From Saccharophagus sp. K07 (lineage in GTDB: Bacteria; Pseudomonadota; Gammaproteobacteria; Pseudomonadales; Cellvibrionaceae), in contig NZ_QRAI01000007.1 in assembly GCF_014336955.1 (NCBI RefSeq), forward strand, positions 111,490-175,489: DNA of 64,000 nucleotides, written 5' to 3'. Position numbers and translations under genes: made by a program. This document shows, one piece after another, positions 56,659 to 64,000 of this stretch; position 1 is the stretch's first letter, and the number at the start of each line of letters is the position of its first letter. The notes under the pieces are model-generated. The model had not been told where the DNA came from. It was given only the letters and a program-made list of their open reading frames with translations, and made no database searches.

Positions 56659-57573
56659 ATGATCAGACAAAGAACATTGAAAAATGAAATTCGCGCGACA
56701 GGCGTAGGTCTCCACACAGGCAAAAAGATTGTATTAACGCTGCGGCCGGCTCCGGCGGATTTCGGCATTATGTTCCGTCGCGTGGATTTGGATCCCGTCG
56801 TTGAGATTAAGGCTAAAGCGGAAAATGTTGGCGACACTACCCTGTCGACCACGCTGGTTCAGGGTGATGTGCGCATTTCTACGGTTGAACATTTGCTGTC
56901 TGCGCTCGCTGGTCTCGGTATCGATAACGCCATCATCGAAGTGGATGCTGATGAAGTCCCTATTATGGATGGCAGTGCCGGTCCATTCGTTTTTCTGATT
57001 CAGTCGGCCGGCATTGAAGAACAAAATGCTCCGAAACGATTTATCCGCATCAAGAAGACGGTCACCGTTGAAGAAGGTGAAAAGCGGGTCAGCTTCCGTC
57101 CCTACGATGGCTTTAAAGTGTCCTTTGCCATAGATTTTGATCATCCTGTCTTTAAAGATCGCTCGCTGCGCGCGTCCGTTGATTTCTCCAGTACCTCTTT
57201 TGTCAAAGAAGTCTCTCGTGCACGCACTTTTGGCTTTATGCATGAAATTGAATACCTGCGCTCCAAAGGCTTGGCCAAAGGTGGCAGTGTCAACAATGCC
57301 ATAGTGATCGATAAATACCGTGTGTTGAACGAAGACGGCCTGCGCTATGAAGACGAATTCGTCAAACACAAAGTATTGGATGCGATCGGCGATCTGTATT
57401 TGCTCGGCTATAGCCTGATCGGCGAGTTTGATGCGTATAAATCTGGTCATGGATTGAACAATCGCTCCATCCGCGAGCTGATGCGGCAAAAAGATGCCTG
57501 GGAAATGGTTACCTTCGAATCCGAAGAGCAAGCAGTGCCTATTTCTTACTCGCGTCCCTTGGCGATTGCTTAA
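56659..57573 (+). CDS. lpxC: LpxC, UDP-3-O-acyl-GlcNAc deacetylase
   Basis: 304 residues (E. coli 305). LpxC is a zinc deacetylase and the committed, proteolytically regulated step of lipid A synthesis. [18 protein letters not shown] at the start, the zinc-binding [17 protein letters not shown], and [15 protein letters not shown] with the second histidine and aspartate are present. ATG 56659. It is in its conserved place after ftsZ. Confidence 0.98.
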   Translation: MIRQRTLKNEIRATGVGLHTGKKIVLTLRPAPADFGIMFRRVDLDPVVEIKAKAENVGDTTLSTTLVQGDVRISTVEHLLSALAGLGIDNAIIEVDADEVPIMDGSAGPFVFLIQSAGIEEQNAPKRFIRIKKTVTVEEGEKRVSFRPYDGFKVSFAIDFDHPVFKDRSLRASVDFSSTSFVKEVSRARTFGFMHEIEYLRSKGLAKGGSVNNAIVIDKYRVLNEDGLRYEDEFVKHKVLDAIGDLYLLGYSLIGEFDAYKSGHGLNNRSIRELMRQKDAWEMVTFESEEQAVPISYSRPLAIA

Positions 57574-57799
57574 ACGAATTTTTTATAGATTTGCTTCACT
57601 TAACGCCCTTGCTGAATAACGGTTGCGTTTTTGGCGGCTCTTATGCCATAGTCGGCCACCGTCAGGGTGGCTGGACGCCCCCTTTCGCTTGCGCACATGG
57701 AAGTTCATGTACTACTTATTACAGAGCTCAATCGCAACGCTGCGTCTTGAGTAACGTCTCAGCTAGTACCGGACTCAGCCCCAAAAGCGAAATTAATCA

Positions 57800-58738
57800 G
57801 TGAAAATCATCATCCTCAGCAAAAAATACGGCAATTGCCGCAGTATCAACCTAGGCATTTGGTCGGGTGCTTTATTATCTGTCTGCCTTGCCTGTCTGAT
57901 TGGCGTTCCGGTTGCTGCTTACGTCACCTACCTCAAATTAGTTTCAGATTCCAAAAATCATCTGCTCGAGCCGGAAATCCGCCAAGTCTGGGCGGAGCGG
58001 TTGCAAGAACAGGAAATATTGATCGAACAAGCCCGCCAGCAGGCTGAAAGCAAGTTGGCAGCTTTGACGTTACGTGTAGCCGAATTGCAAACCCGTTTGG
58101 TGCGCATAGATGCTCTGGGCGAGCGTTTGACCACCATGGCGAAGCTCGACAATGGGGAGTTCGATTTCTCCCAGCCGCCGGCACTGGGTGGTCCCGAGCA
58201 GGAGATCTCCGGCGACAGTTTCTCTCCCCCTGATTTTTCTCACGCCATTGAAGAGTTAGCCCAGCAAATCGAAAACCGGCAGCATCAGCTGGAAACCCTG
58301 GAAGCACTGCTAGCCAATCGTAAATTGGAAAATGATGTCTTTATTGCCGGGCGTCCCATTACCAAAGGTTGGATGTCCAGTCGCTACGGTCGTCGTACCG
58401 ATCCGTTTACCGGCCGCATAGCTTGGCATTCGGGCGTCGATTTCGCCGGCAAAGAAGGCTCTGACATTATTGCCGTTGCGGCGGGTGTCGTTGTATGGTC
58501 CGGTGAGCGCAGCGGCTACGGCCATATGGTCGAAATCAACCACGGTAAAGGATTTTCCACTCGTTACGCCCACAACAAGGAAAACCTGGTCAAAGTGGGC
58601 GATGTGGTGAAAAAGGGCCAGATCATTGCCCGTATGGGTACGAGCGGACGCTCCACTGGTCACCACGTCCACTTTGAAGTCTACAAAAACGGCCGAGCGG
58701 TCGATCCTTCTTCTTATATACATCGCGCCAGTCGTTAA
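57800..58738 (+). CDS. M23-family (LytM) peptidoglycan endopeptidase
   Basis: 312 residues. One N-terminal membrane helix (about 20-43), a coiled-coil segment (about 65-105 and 150-175) and a C-terminal M23 domain. The zinc motifs are intact: HSGVDFA (HxxxD) and HVHFE, so an active endopeptidase is expected rather than an EnvC-type activator. GTG 57800 is the start. It lies between lpxC and secA as in pseudomonads; the 226 bases before it contain only a GCCACC/GGTGGC hairpin at 57655-57671. Confidence 0.9.
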   Translation: MKIIILSKKYGNCRSINLGIWSGALLSVCLACLIGVPVAAYVTYLKLVSDSKNHLLEPEIRQVWAERLQEQEILIEQARQQAESKLAALTLRVAELQTRLVRIDALGERLTTMAKLDNGEFDFSQPPALGGPEQEISGDSFSPPDFSHAIEELAQQIENRQHQLETLEALLANRKLENDVFIAGRPITKGWMSSRYGRRTDPFTGRIAWHSGVDFAGKEGSDIIAVAAGVVVWSGERSGYGHMVEINHGKGFSTRYAHNKENLVKVGDVVKKGQIIARMGTSGRSTGHHVHFEVYKNGRAVDPSSYIHRASR

Positions 58739-58774
58739 CACCCCTCGTTTTTCTTTGCGCGAACGCGCATCCTA

Positions 58775-58803
58775 TTTCACCCCTAATTCAAGTCATTTAT
58801 GAT
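58775..58803 (+). promoter_or_regulatory. Candidate promoter for secA
   Basis: TTTCAC (58775-58780), a 17-base spacer and a good TATGAT (58798-58803) followed by GC-rich sequence. An inverted repeat GGGCCTTTC/GAAAGCCC starts just after (58806-58827) and would form at the RNA 5' end, before the secA start. Confidence 0.4.
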
Positions 58804-58852
58804 GCGGGCCTTTCGAATCGAAAGCCCCTTTTCCTCCGGAATTTGCAATCCC

Positions 58853-61567
58853 ATGATTGGAACACTTATAAAAAAGATTGTTGGTACAAAAAATGATCGC
58901 GAACTGAAGCGAATGGGTAAATTGGTCGCCCAGATCAATGGCCATGAAGCCGCGATCCAAGCGCTGTCAGATGAGCAGCTCAAAGCCAAAACCGAAGAAT
59001 TCAAGCAGCGGCATGTCAAGGGTGAGTCGCTGGATAAATTATTGCCGGAAGCCTTTGCGGTTTGTCGCGAAGCGAGCCGCCGCATCATGGGAATGCGCCA
59101 CTTCGACGTCCAGTTGATCGGTGGTATCACGCTGCACGAAGGTCGCATCGCGGAGATGAAAACCGGTGAAGGTAAAACATTGGTTGCTACCCTGGCCGCC
59201 TATTTGAACGCTATTTCCGGTAAAGGCGTACATATAGTAACCGTCAACGATTATCTGGCTTCGCGCGACGCCAACTGGATGCGTCCGTTATACGAAGGTC
59301 TTGGCTTGACCGTAGGCATAGTAGTATCCATGCAGTCGCAGGAAGAAAAGCGCGCTGCCTACGGAGCCGATATCACCTACGGTACCAACAACGAATACGG
59401 CTTTGATTACCTGCGCGACAACATGGTGCTGCGCAAAGAAGATCGGGTGCAGAGGGGGCTGAACTTCGCCGTAGTGGATGAGGTGGACTCCATTTTGATC
59501 GATGAGGCGCGCACGCCCTTGATCATCTCCGGCGCTACCGAGAACAACACCGAGCTGTATCTGCTGATGAATAAACTCATCCCGCAGTTGCAACTTCATG
59601 ATGAAGAAGCCGGCAAACAGGGCCACTTCACCGTCGACGAAAAGACCCGCCAAATCGAACTGACCGAAGATGGCCATCAACTTATTGAAGAATTGTTGAC
59701 CAAGAATGGGTTGTTGCGCGACAACCAAAACTTGTATTCCGCGAGCAATCTCGGCTTGCTGCACCATGTTCATACCGCATTGCGTGCGCATAAGCTGTTT
59801 CATAAGGACGTCGAATACATTGTCGAAAACCGTCAGGTCATTCTGATCGATGAACATACCGGCCGAACCATGCCGGGACGACGGCTTTCCGAAGGTCTGC
59901 ATCAGGCAATTGAAGCCAAAGAAGGTGTGCCTATTCAGAGTGAGAGCCAGACCTTGGCTTCCACTACGTTCCAAAACTATTTCCGTCTGTATAAAAAACT
60001 GTCTGGTATGACAGGAACTGCGGATACGGAGGCGGTGGAGTTCCGCCAAATTTATGGTCTGGATGTCGTCGTGATTCCCACCAACCGCCCCGTACAGCGA
60101 AAGGATCTGAACGATCTGGTCTTCCTAACAGCGGAAGACAAGTACGAAGCCATTGTTAATGAAGTAAAACGCATCAACGAAACCGGCGCGCCAGTGCTGG
60201 TTGGTACTGCTTCGGTGGAAACTTCGGAAGAAATGTCGCGCCGCTTCAAAAAAGCCGGCATTGCGCACGAAGTATTGAACGCCAAACAGCACGCCCGCGA
60301 AGCGGAGATCGTCGCCCAGGCAGGTCGACCCGGCGCCGTGACCATCGCAACCAACATGGCCGGTCGGGGTACGGATATTGTGCTCGGCGGTAATTGGGAA
60401 GCGGAAGCGGCTCGTTTGGAGAACCCTACCGAAGAGCAGATTGCCGCGATAAAAGCCGAGTGGAAAAAACGCAATGAGCAGGTATTGCAAGCCGGTGGCC
60501 TGCACATCATAGGTACCGAGCGCCACGAGTCTCGCCGTATCGACAACCAGCTGCGTGGTCGCGCGGGTCGTCAAGGTGACCCCGGTTTCTCTCGCTTCTA
60601 TTTATCGCTCGAAGATAACCTGATGCGTATTTTCGCCTCTGACCGGGTGCGCAAAATTATGAGCGCTCTGGGAATGGAAAAAGGCGAAGCCATTGAGCAC
60701 CGCATGGTGACTAATGCGATCGAAACGGCTCAACGAAAAGTCGAGGCTCGCAACTTCGATTATCGTAAGCAGCTACTCGAATACGATGACGTCGCGAACG
60801 ATCAGCGTCAGGTTATATACAACCAGCGCAATGACTTACTGGATGAAGAAAGCATCGAAGAAGCCATTCACAGAATTCGTGATGACGTCGTCAATGACAT
60901 GGTTTCTTCCTATATTCCACCCCAGTCACTGGCTGAGCAGTGGAATATTCCGGGCCTGGAACAGGCGTTGGAAGGCGAATTCGGCGTAAAACTGCCGATC
61001 CAGCAATGGTTGGATGAAGATAAACGACTCCATGAAGAGCCGCTGCGTGAGCGAATTCGCGCGGAAATGGAGCGTTTTTATCGGGAGAAAGTCGAGCGTA
61101 TCGGGCCCATCATGCGCTCCCTCGAGAAGCAAGTGACGCTGCATGTTCTGGATACTTTGTGGAAAGAACATTTGGCCAATATGGATCATTTGCGCCAAGG
61201 CATAGGCTTGCGTGCGTACGCGCAGAAAAACCCAAAACAGGAATACAAACGCGAGTCCTTCGGTTTGTTCCAGGAAATGCTCAACAATCTCAAACACGAT
61301 GTAACCCGAGTCCTGTTCCGCTTGGAGCCTATGACGCAAGAACAGATGGAAGCGATGGAGCGTCAGCGCCAAGAAGCCGCATTGCAGGCTCAGCGCAAAA
61401 TGCGTTTACAGCATGAAGAAGTGTCTGCTCTCGAGCAAAGCCCGGCGCCTGAGTCAGCGGCGAAACAAGAACCGTTGGTGCGCGGCCATGCCAAAATCGG
61501 CCGCAATGAATTGTGTCCTTGCGGTTCCGGTAAGAAATACAAGTCCTGTCACGGCAAATTGGTTTGA
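58853..61567 (+). CDS. secA: SecA, protein translocase motor ATPase
   Basis: 904 residues (E. coli 901). SecA drives preproteins through SecYEG. Walker A is [13 protein letters not shown], the DEAD-like box is [16 protein letters not shown], and motif VI region [10 protein letters not shown] is intact. The C-terminal zinc finger [17 protein letters not shown] that binds SecB and phospholipid is complete. ATG 58853 gives [11 protein letters not shown], the family start. No secM-like gene precedes it. Confidence 0.98.
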   Translation: MIGTLIKKIVGTKNDRELKRMGKLVAQINGHEAAIQALSDEQLKAKTEEFKQRHVKGESLDKLLPEAFAVCREASRRIMGMRHFDVQLIGGITLHEGRIAEMKTGEGKTLVATLAAYLNAISGKGVHIVTVNDYLASRDANWMRPLYEGLGLTVGIVVSMQSQEEKRAAYGADITYGTNNEYGFDYLRDNMVLRKEDRVQRGLNFAVVDEVDSILIDEARTPLIISGATENNTELYLLMNKLIPQLQLHDEEAGKQGHFTVDEKTRQIELTEDGHQLIEELLTKNGLLRDNQNLYSASNLGLLHHVHTALRAHKLFHKDVEYIVENRQVILIDEHTGRTMPGRRLSEGLHQAIEAKEGVPIQSESQTLASTTFQNYFRLYKKLSGMTGTADTEAVEFRQIYGLDVVVIPTNRPVQRKDLNDLVFLTAEDKYEAIVNEVKRINETGAPVLVGTASVETSEEMSRRFKKAGIAHEVLNAKQHAREAEIVAQAGRPGAVTIATNMAGRGTDIVLGGNWEAEAARLENPTEEQIAAIKAEWKKRNEQVLQAGGLHIIGTERHESRRIDNQLRGRAGRQGDPGFSRFYLSLEDNLMRIFASDRVRKIMSALGMEKGEAIEHRMVTNAIETAQRKVEARNFDYRKQLLEYDDVANDQRQVIYNQRNDLLDEESIEEAIHRIRDDVVNDMVSSYIPPQSLAEQWNIPGLEQALEGEFGVKLPIQQWLDEDKRLHEEPLRERIRAEMERFYREKVERIGPIMRSLEKQVTLHVLDTLWKEHLANMDHLRQGIGLRAYAQKNPKQEYKRESFGLFQEMLNNLKHDVTRVLFRLEPMTQEQMEAMERQRQEAALQAQRKMRLQHEEVSALEQSPAPESAAKQEPLVRGHAKIGRNELCPCGSGKKYKSCHGKLV

Positions 61568-61582
61568 GGAGCGATAGATAAA

Positions 61583-62803
61583 ATGACATCGGCAAAAGTT
61601 GTGTGGCCCCAGATGCATGCGGTTAAAGGTGTTCGCATCGGTGCGGCCAGTGCCGGAATCAAAAAACCGGGTCGATTGGACGTTTTGGTTTTTGCCGTAG
61701 ATGAAGGCGCCACAGTTGCGGGCGTTTTCACCCAAAGCGCGTTTCGCGCAGCACCGGTAATCGTTGCGCGTGAACATCTGGCCAGTTCAGAGATTCGTTT
61801 TCTCGTCATTAACTCTGGCAATGCCAATGCCTGTACGGGAGAAAGAGGATTGGCGGACGCGCGTGCTACGTGTGAGCAACTCGCACAGCTCGGCGGCGTT
61901 TCCGCAACACAGGTATTGCCATTTTCCACGGGGGTGATTGGCGAATACTTGCCTGTACAAAAAATTTCCGCCGTGCTTCCCGATGCGATTCAGTCTCTTG
62001 ATGAGGCGGCTTGGGAAAAAGCGGCGAGAGCCATTATGACTACGGATACCTGTCCCAAAGGGGCCAGCATCCAAATCGAGCATGAAGGGAAAACCATTAC
62101 GGTGTCCGGAGTCGCCAAAGGCGCAGGCATGATTCGCCCGAATATGGCGACCATGCTCTCTTTTGTCGCCACAGATGCTGCGGTTGAGCAGTCCGTTTTG
62201 GCGGAACTGCTGAAAACTGCCGTGAACAAATCGTTCAACCGAATCACCATTGACGGCGACACCTCAACCAACGACTCCTGCATTTTGATCGCCAGCGGCA
62301 AATCCGGAGCACCACAGATTTCTTCTGCGTCTGGTGCTTTATACGAAAAGTTGTCCGATGCAGTTGTGAGTGTGATGCAACAGCTCGCGCATGCCATTGT
62401 GCGAGACGGTGAAGGTGCTACCAAATTTGTCACGATCAATGTCACTGGTGGCGCCAATAGTGAAGAATGTTTGAAAGCGGCTTACGCGATTGCTCATTCT
62501 CCGTTGGTCAAAACAGCTTTGTATGCATCGGATGCCAACTGGGGTCGTATTGTCGCAGCTGTCGGATATGCGGGAATCTCGGGGCTCGATATATCAGGCG
62601 TGAAGTTGTGGTTGGACGATGTGCTGGTAGTGGAAGGCGGGGCGCGTCACCCAGACTACACGGATGCAGCTGGAACCTCCGTCGTAAAAAAATTGGAGTT
62701 CACCATTCGTGTTGAGCTTGGCAGAGGCTCCAGCGACGAAACCGTTTGGACGTCTGATCTGTCCCACGAATACGTCACTATCAACGCTGAATACCGAACC
62801 TAA
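61583..62803 (+). CDS. argJ: ArgJ, glutamate N-acetyltransferase
   Basis: 406 residues. ArgJ transfers acetyl from acetylornithine to glutamate in the cyclic arginine pathway; some are bifunctional with N-acetylglutamate synthase. The self-cleavage site is in [10 protein letters not shown], where the threonine becomes the nucleophile of the beta subunit, and DTCPKG is also typical. It starts 15 bases after secA. The substrate range (mono- or bifunctional) cannot be told here. Confidence 0.96.
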   Translation: MTSAKVVWPQMHAVKGVRIGAASAGIKKPGRLDVLVFAVDEGATVAGVFTQSAFRAAPVIVAREHLASSEIRFLVINSGNANACTGERGLADARATCEQLAQLGGVSATQVLPFSTGVIGEYLPVQKISAVLPDAIQSLDEAAWEKAARAIMTTDTCPKGASIQIEHEGKTITVSGVAKGAGMIRPNMATMLSFVATDAAVEQSVLAELLKTAVNKSFNRITIDGDTSTNDSCILIASGKSGAPQISSASGALYEKLSDAVVSVMQQLAHAIVRDGEGATKFVTINVTGGANSEECLKAAYAIAHSPLVKTALYASDANWGRIVAAVGYAGISGLDISGVKLWLDDVLVVEGGARHPDYTDAAGTSVVKKLEFTIRVELGRGSSDETVWTSDLSHEYVTINAEYRT

Positions 62804-62805
62804 TC

Positions 62806-63744
62806 ATGCCGGCGGCCGTGCACGTAGCAGTAGGAGTGCTGCGCGACGAACATGGACGTGTACTGATTGCATTGCGCCCTTCAGACAAACACCAGGGAAA
62901 TCTATGGGAATTCCCTGGTGGCAAGATCGAAGCTGGCGAGCAATGTGAACAGGCTCTTCGGCGCGAGCTACATGAAGAGCTCAATATCACCGTTCACGAA
63001 TCCCGCCCTTTAATTCGTGTTCCTTTCTCCTATAAAGACAAGTCCGTTCTTCTTGATGTCCGAGAAGTCATCCGATTTAGTGGGACGCCAATCGGTAACG
63101 AAGGGCAGGAGGTTCGATGGGTAAATCCAAACGAACTCAACTCTTATTCATTTCCCGCTGCGAATGTGCCCATAGTCTCGGCGATTCAATTGCCTGATTG
63201 CATAGCTGTAACAGGGAAATTCGAAAACGAGGGGGAGCTTGCCTCTGGTATTGAGTGCGCATTGAAGAAAGGGGCGGGGATGATTTTATTCCGGCCGGCG
63301 CCTGGAATTTATGGAGTAGCCAACCTTATTGAGGTGGCGGAAGCGATGTGTGCTCGCCATGGAAAGTTGTTTGCGGTCAGCTCCTCTATTGGCCAATCCT
63401 TATGGGGGATCGGATCCGGTCTCCACTTAACGAGCAAGGATCTAATGGGATTGATGGAGCGCCCAGTCGGTAGAGATAAATGGCTCGGCGCATCTTGCCA
63501 TAACAGAGAAGAGTTGGAATGGGCTCGCAAAATCGGCGTTGATTATGCGTTTCTCTCTCCTGTGCAGAAAACTGAATCCCACCCTATGACCGAGCCCATT
63601 GGTTGGGAAGGGTTTAAATCGTTGGTCTTTAATGTAGGAATCCCGGTTTATGCCCTTGGAGGGGTGTCGAGGGATGATCTGGAAATGGCCCGAAACTGTG
63701 GGGCTAAAGGTATAGCCGCAATACGGGATTTTTGGTGCAAATAA
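62806..63744 (+). CDS. Nudix hydrolase (MutT) fused to a ThiE-like domain
   Basis: 312 residues in two parts. Residues 1-130 are a MutT-type Nudix domain with the box GGKIEAGEQCEQALRRELHEEL, cleaning 8-oxo-dGTP by family inference. Residues about 140-312 resemble thiamin-phosphate synthase (LHLTSKDLMGL; DYAFLSPVQKTESHP; VYALGGVSRDDL), probably a degenerate ThiE as in the known mutT-thiE fusions of gammaproteobacteria. It starts two bases after argJ, in the standard secA-argJ-mutT order. Confidence 0.92.
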   Translation: MPAAVHVAVGVLRDEHGRVLIALRPSDKHQGNLWEFPGGKIEAGEQCEQALRRELHEELNITVHESRPLIRVPFSYKDKSVLLDVREVIRFSGTPIGNEGQEVRWVNPNELNSYSFPAANVPIVSAIQLPDCIAVTGKFENEGELASGIECALKKGAGMILFRPAPGIYGVANLIEVAEAMCARHGKLFAVSSSIGQSLWGIGSGLHLTSKDLMGLMERPVGRDKWLGASCHNREELEWARKIGVDYAFLSPVQKTESHPMTEPIGWEGFKSLVFNVGIPVYALGGVSRDDLEMARNCGAKGIAAIRDFWCK

Positions 63745-63772
63745 AATTTTTAAAATAGTTAAAACAAAAGAC

Positions 63773-63800
63773 TTGCACAGCCCAAAAAAATGGATAGAAT
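63773..63800 (+). promoter_or_regulatory. rRNA operon promoter P1
   Basis: TTGCAC (63773-63778), 16 bases, TAGAAT (63795-63800), then the GC discriminator GCGCGCC typical of stringently controlled rRNA promoters. An A-rich upstream stretch (63739-63770) resembles an UP element. GCCTCAC (63805-63811) and GTGAGGC (63818-63824) form a hairpin at the expected RNA 5' end. Confidence 0.85.
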
Positions 63801-63882
63801 GCGCGCCTCACAACGACGTGAGGCACTAAAAAGCCGGTCGCTGTGAACAGCAAGCTCCGATGAAAATCGAAATAAAAAAAGC

Positions 63883-63910
63883 TTGCAAAGCTCGAAAGAA
63901 AGAGTAGAAT
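63883..63910 (+). promoter_or_regulatory. rRNA operon promoter P2
   Basis: TTGCAA (63883-63888), 16 bases, TAGAAT (63905-63910) and the same GCGCGCCTCAC string as P1, exactly 110 bases downstream. TCACC/GGTGA (63918-63932) forms a small hairpin at the RNA start. Confidence 0.85.
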
Positions 63911-63956
63911 GCGCGCCTCACCAACGGGGTGAACCTAAAGTCCGAAGCGACTTGGG

Positions 63957-64000
63957 GCTGTTTAAAAATAGGATCAAGCAAAGCGTGTGGGCTCTTGTGG
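63957..64000 (+). promoter_or_regulatory. rRNA leader with boxA-like antitermination site
   Basis: GGCTGTTTAAAAATAGGATC followed by GCGTGTGGGCTCTTGTGG resembles the boxA and leader ahead of 16S rRNA in E. coli (TGCTCTTTAACA and TGTGTGGGCACTCG). The 16S gene should begin shortly after the window ends. Confidence 0.8.

Noticed and set aside
57591..57803. 70-codon plus-strand frame between lpxC and the M23 gene
   Set aside because: No ribosome site, unlikely composition, overlaps the M23 start and an inverted repeat; judged non-coding.
59288..60049. 253-codon minus-strand frame opposite secA
   Set aside because: Antisense shadow of the SecA ATPase domain.

Overview
The window is a continuous stretch of core chromosome from a gammaproteobacterium. 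Gene order (mreCD-maf-rng-yhdP; ptsO-rapZ-ptsN-rpoN-lptBAC-kdsCD; murA-hisGD; rplM-rpsI-petA-petBC-sspAB; dolP-diaA-yraN-lpoA-rsmI-rnpB; the complete dcw cluster to lpxC and secA) follows the Pseudomonas / Cellvibrionales plan. The moderate GC content and the protein flavour suggest a Cellvibrionaceae-like marine or soil bacterium (Cellvibrio, Saccharophagus, Teredinibacter relatives). That placement is inference, since no 16S sequence lies inside the window. I see no mobile element, phage, tRNA, CRISPR array or defence system.

Region by region. 1-7950: end of the rod-shape operon (mreC, mreD), maf, RNase G, the giant AsmA-like YhdP and a Nit-type amidohydrolase. 7951-16815 (minus strand): a TraF_2-type outer-membrane-like protein, DarP, then two adjoining operons for the nitrogen phosphotransferase branch (ptsO, rapZ, ptsN) with sigma-54, and for LPS export and Kdo synthesis (lptB, lptA, lptC, kdsC, kdsD). 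17131-21415: mlaC without its ABC transporter genes, ibaG, murA, hisG, hisD. 21416-23071 (minus): a DegS/AlgW protease and ZapG. 23308-30332: zapE, ribosomal proteins L13 and S9, a Rieske protein with a fused cytochrome b-c1 polypeptide, sspA, sspB and a Yip1-family membrane protein. 30381-37842 is mostly minus strand: M48 protease and LemA, a thiolase on the plus strand, then dolP, diaA, yraN and lpoA. 37891-63744 (plus): rsmI, the RNase P RNA gene, the dcw cluster mraZ to ftsZ with overlapping genes, lpxC, an M23 peptidase, secA, argJ and a Nudix-ThiE fusion. The window ends in a tandem promoter and leader of an rRNA operon whose 16S gene starts just outside.

The common theme is envelope biogenesis: peptidoglycan precursor synthesis and division (dcw), elongation (mreCD), LPS synthesis and export (kdsCD, lptABC, lpxC), outer-membrane homeostasis (yhdP, mlaC, dolP, lpoA), protein export (secA) and envelope stress (DegS/AlgW).

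No new multi-gene system is evident. The points worth following up are departures from the standard plan: an in-frame 18-bp tandem repeat in the tail of ftsW; tandem duplications spanning the stop codons of sspB and yhdP; an SSQ in place of the SxN motif of FtsI; a fused petBC; no hpf between rpoN and ptsN; an mlaC with no mlaFED; a clear 10-bp-phased MraZ operator; and a duplicated rrn promoter with hairpins at the predicted RNA 5' ends.
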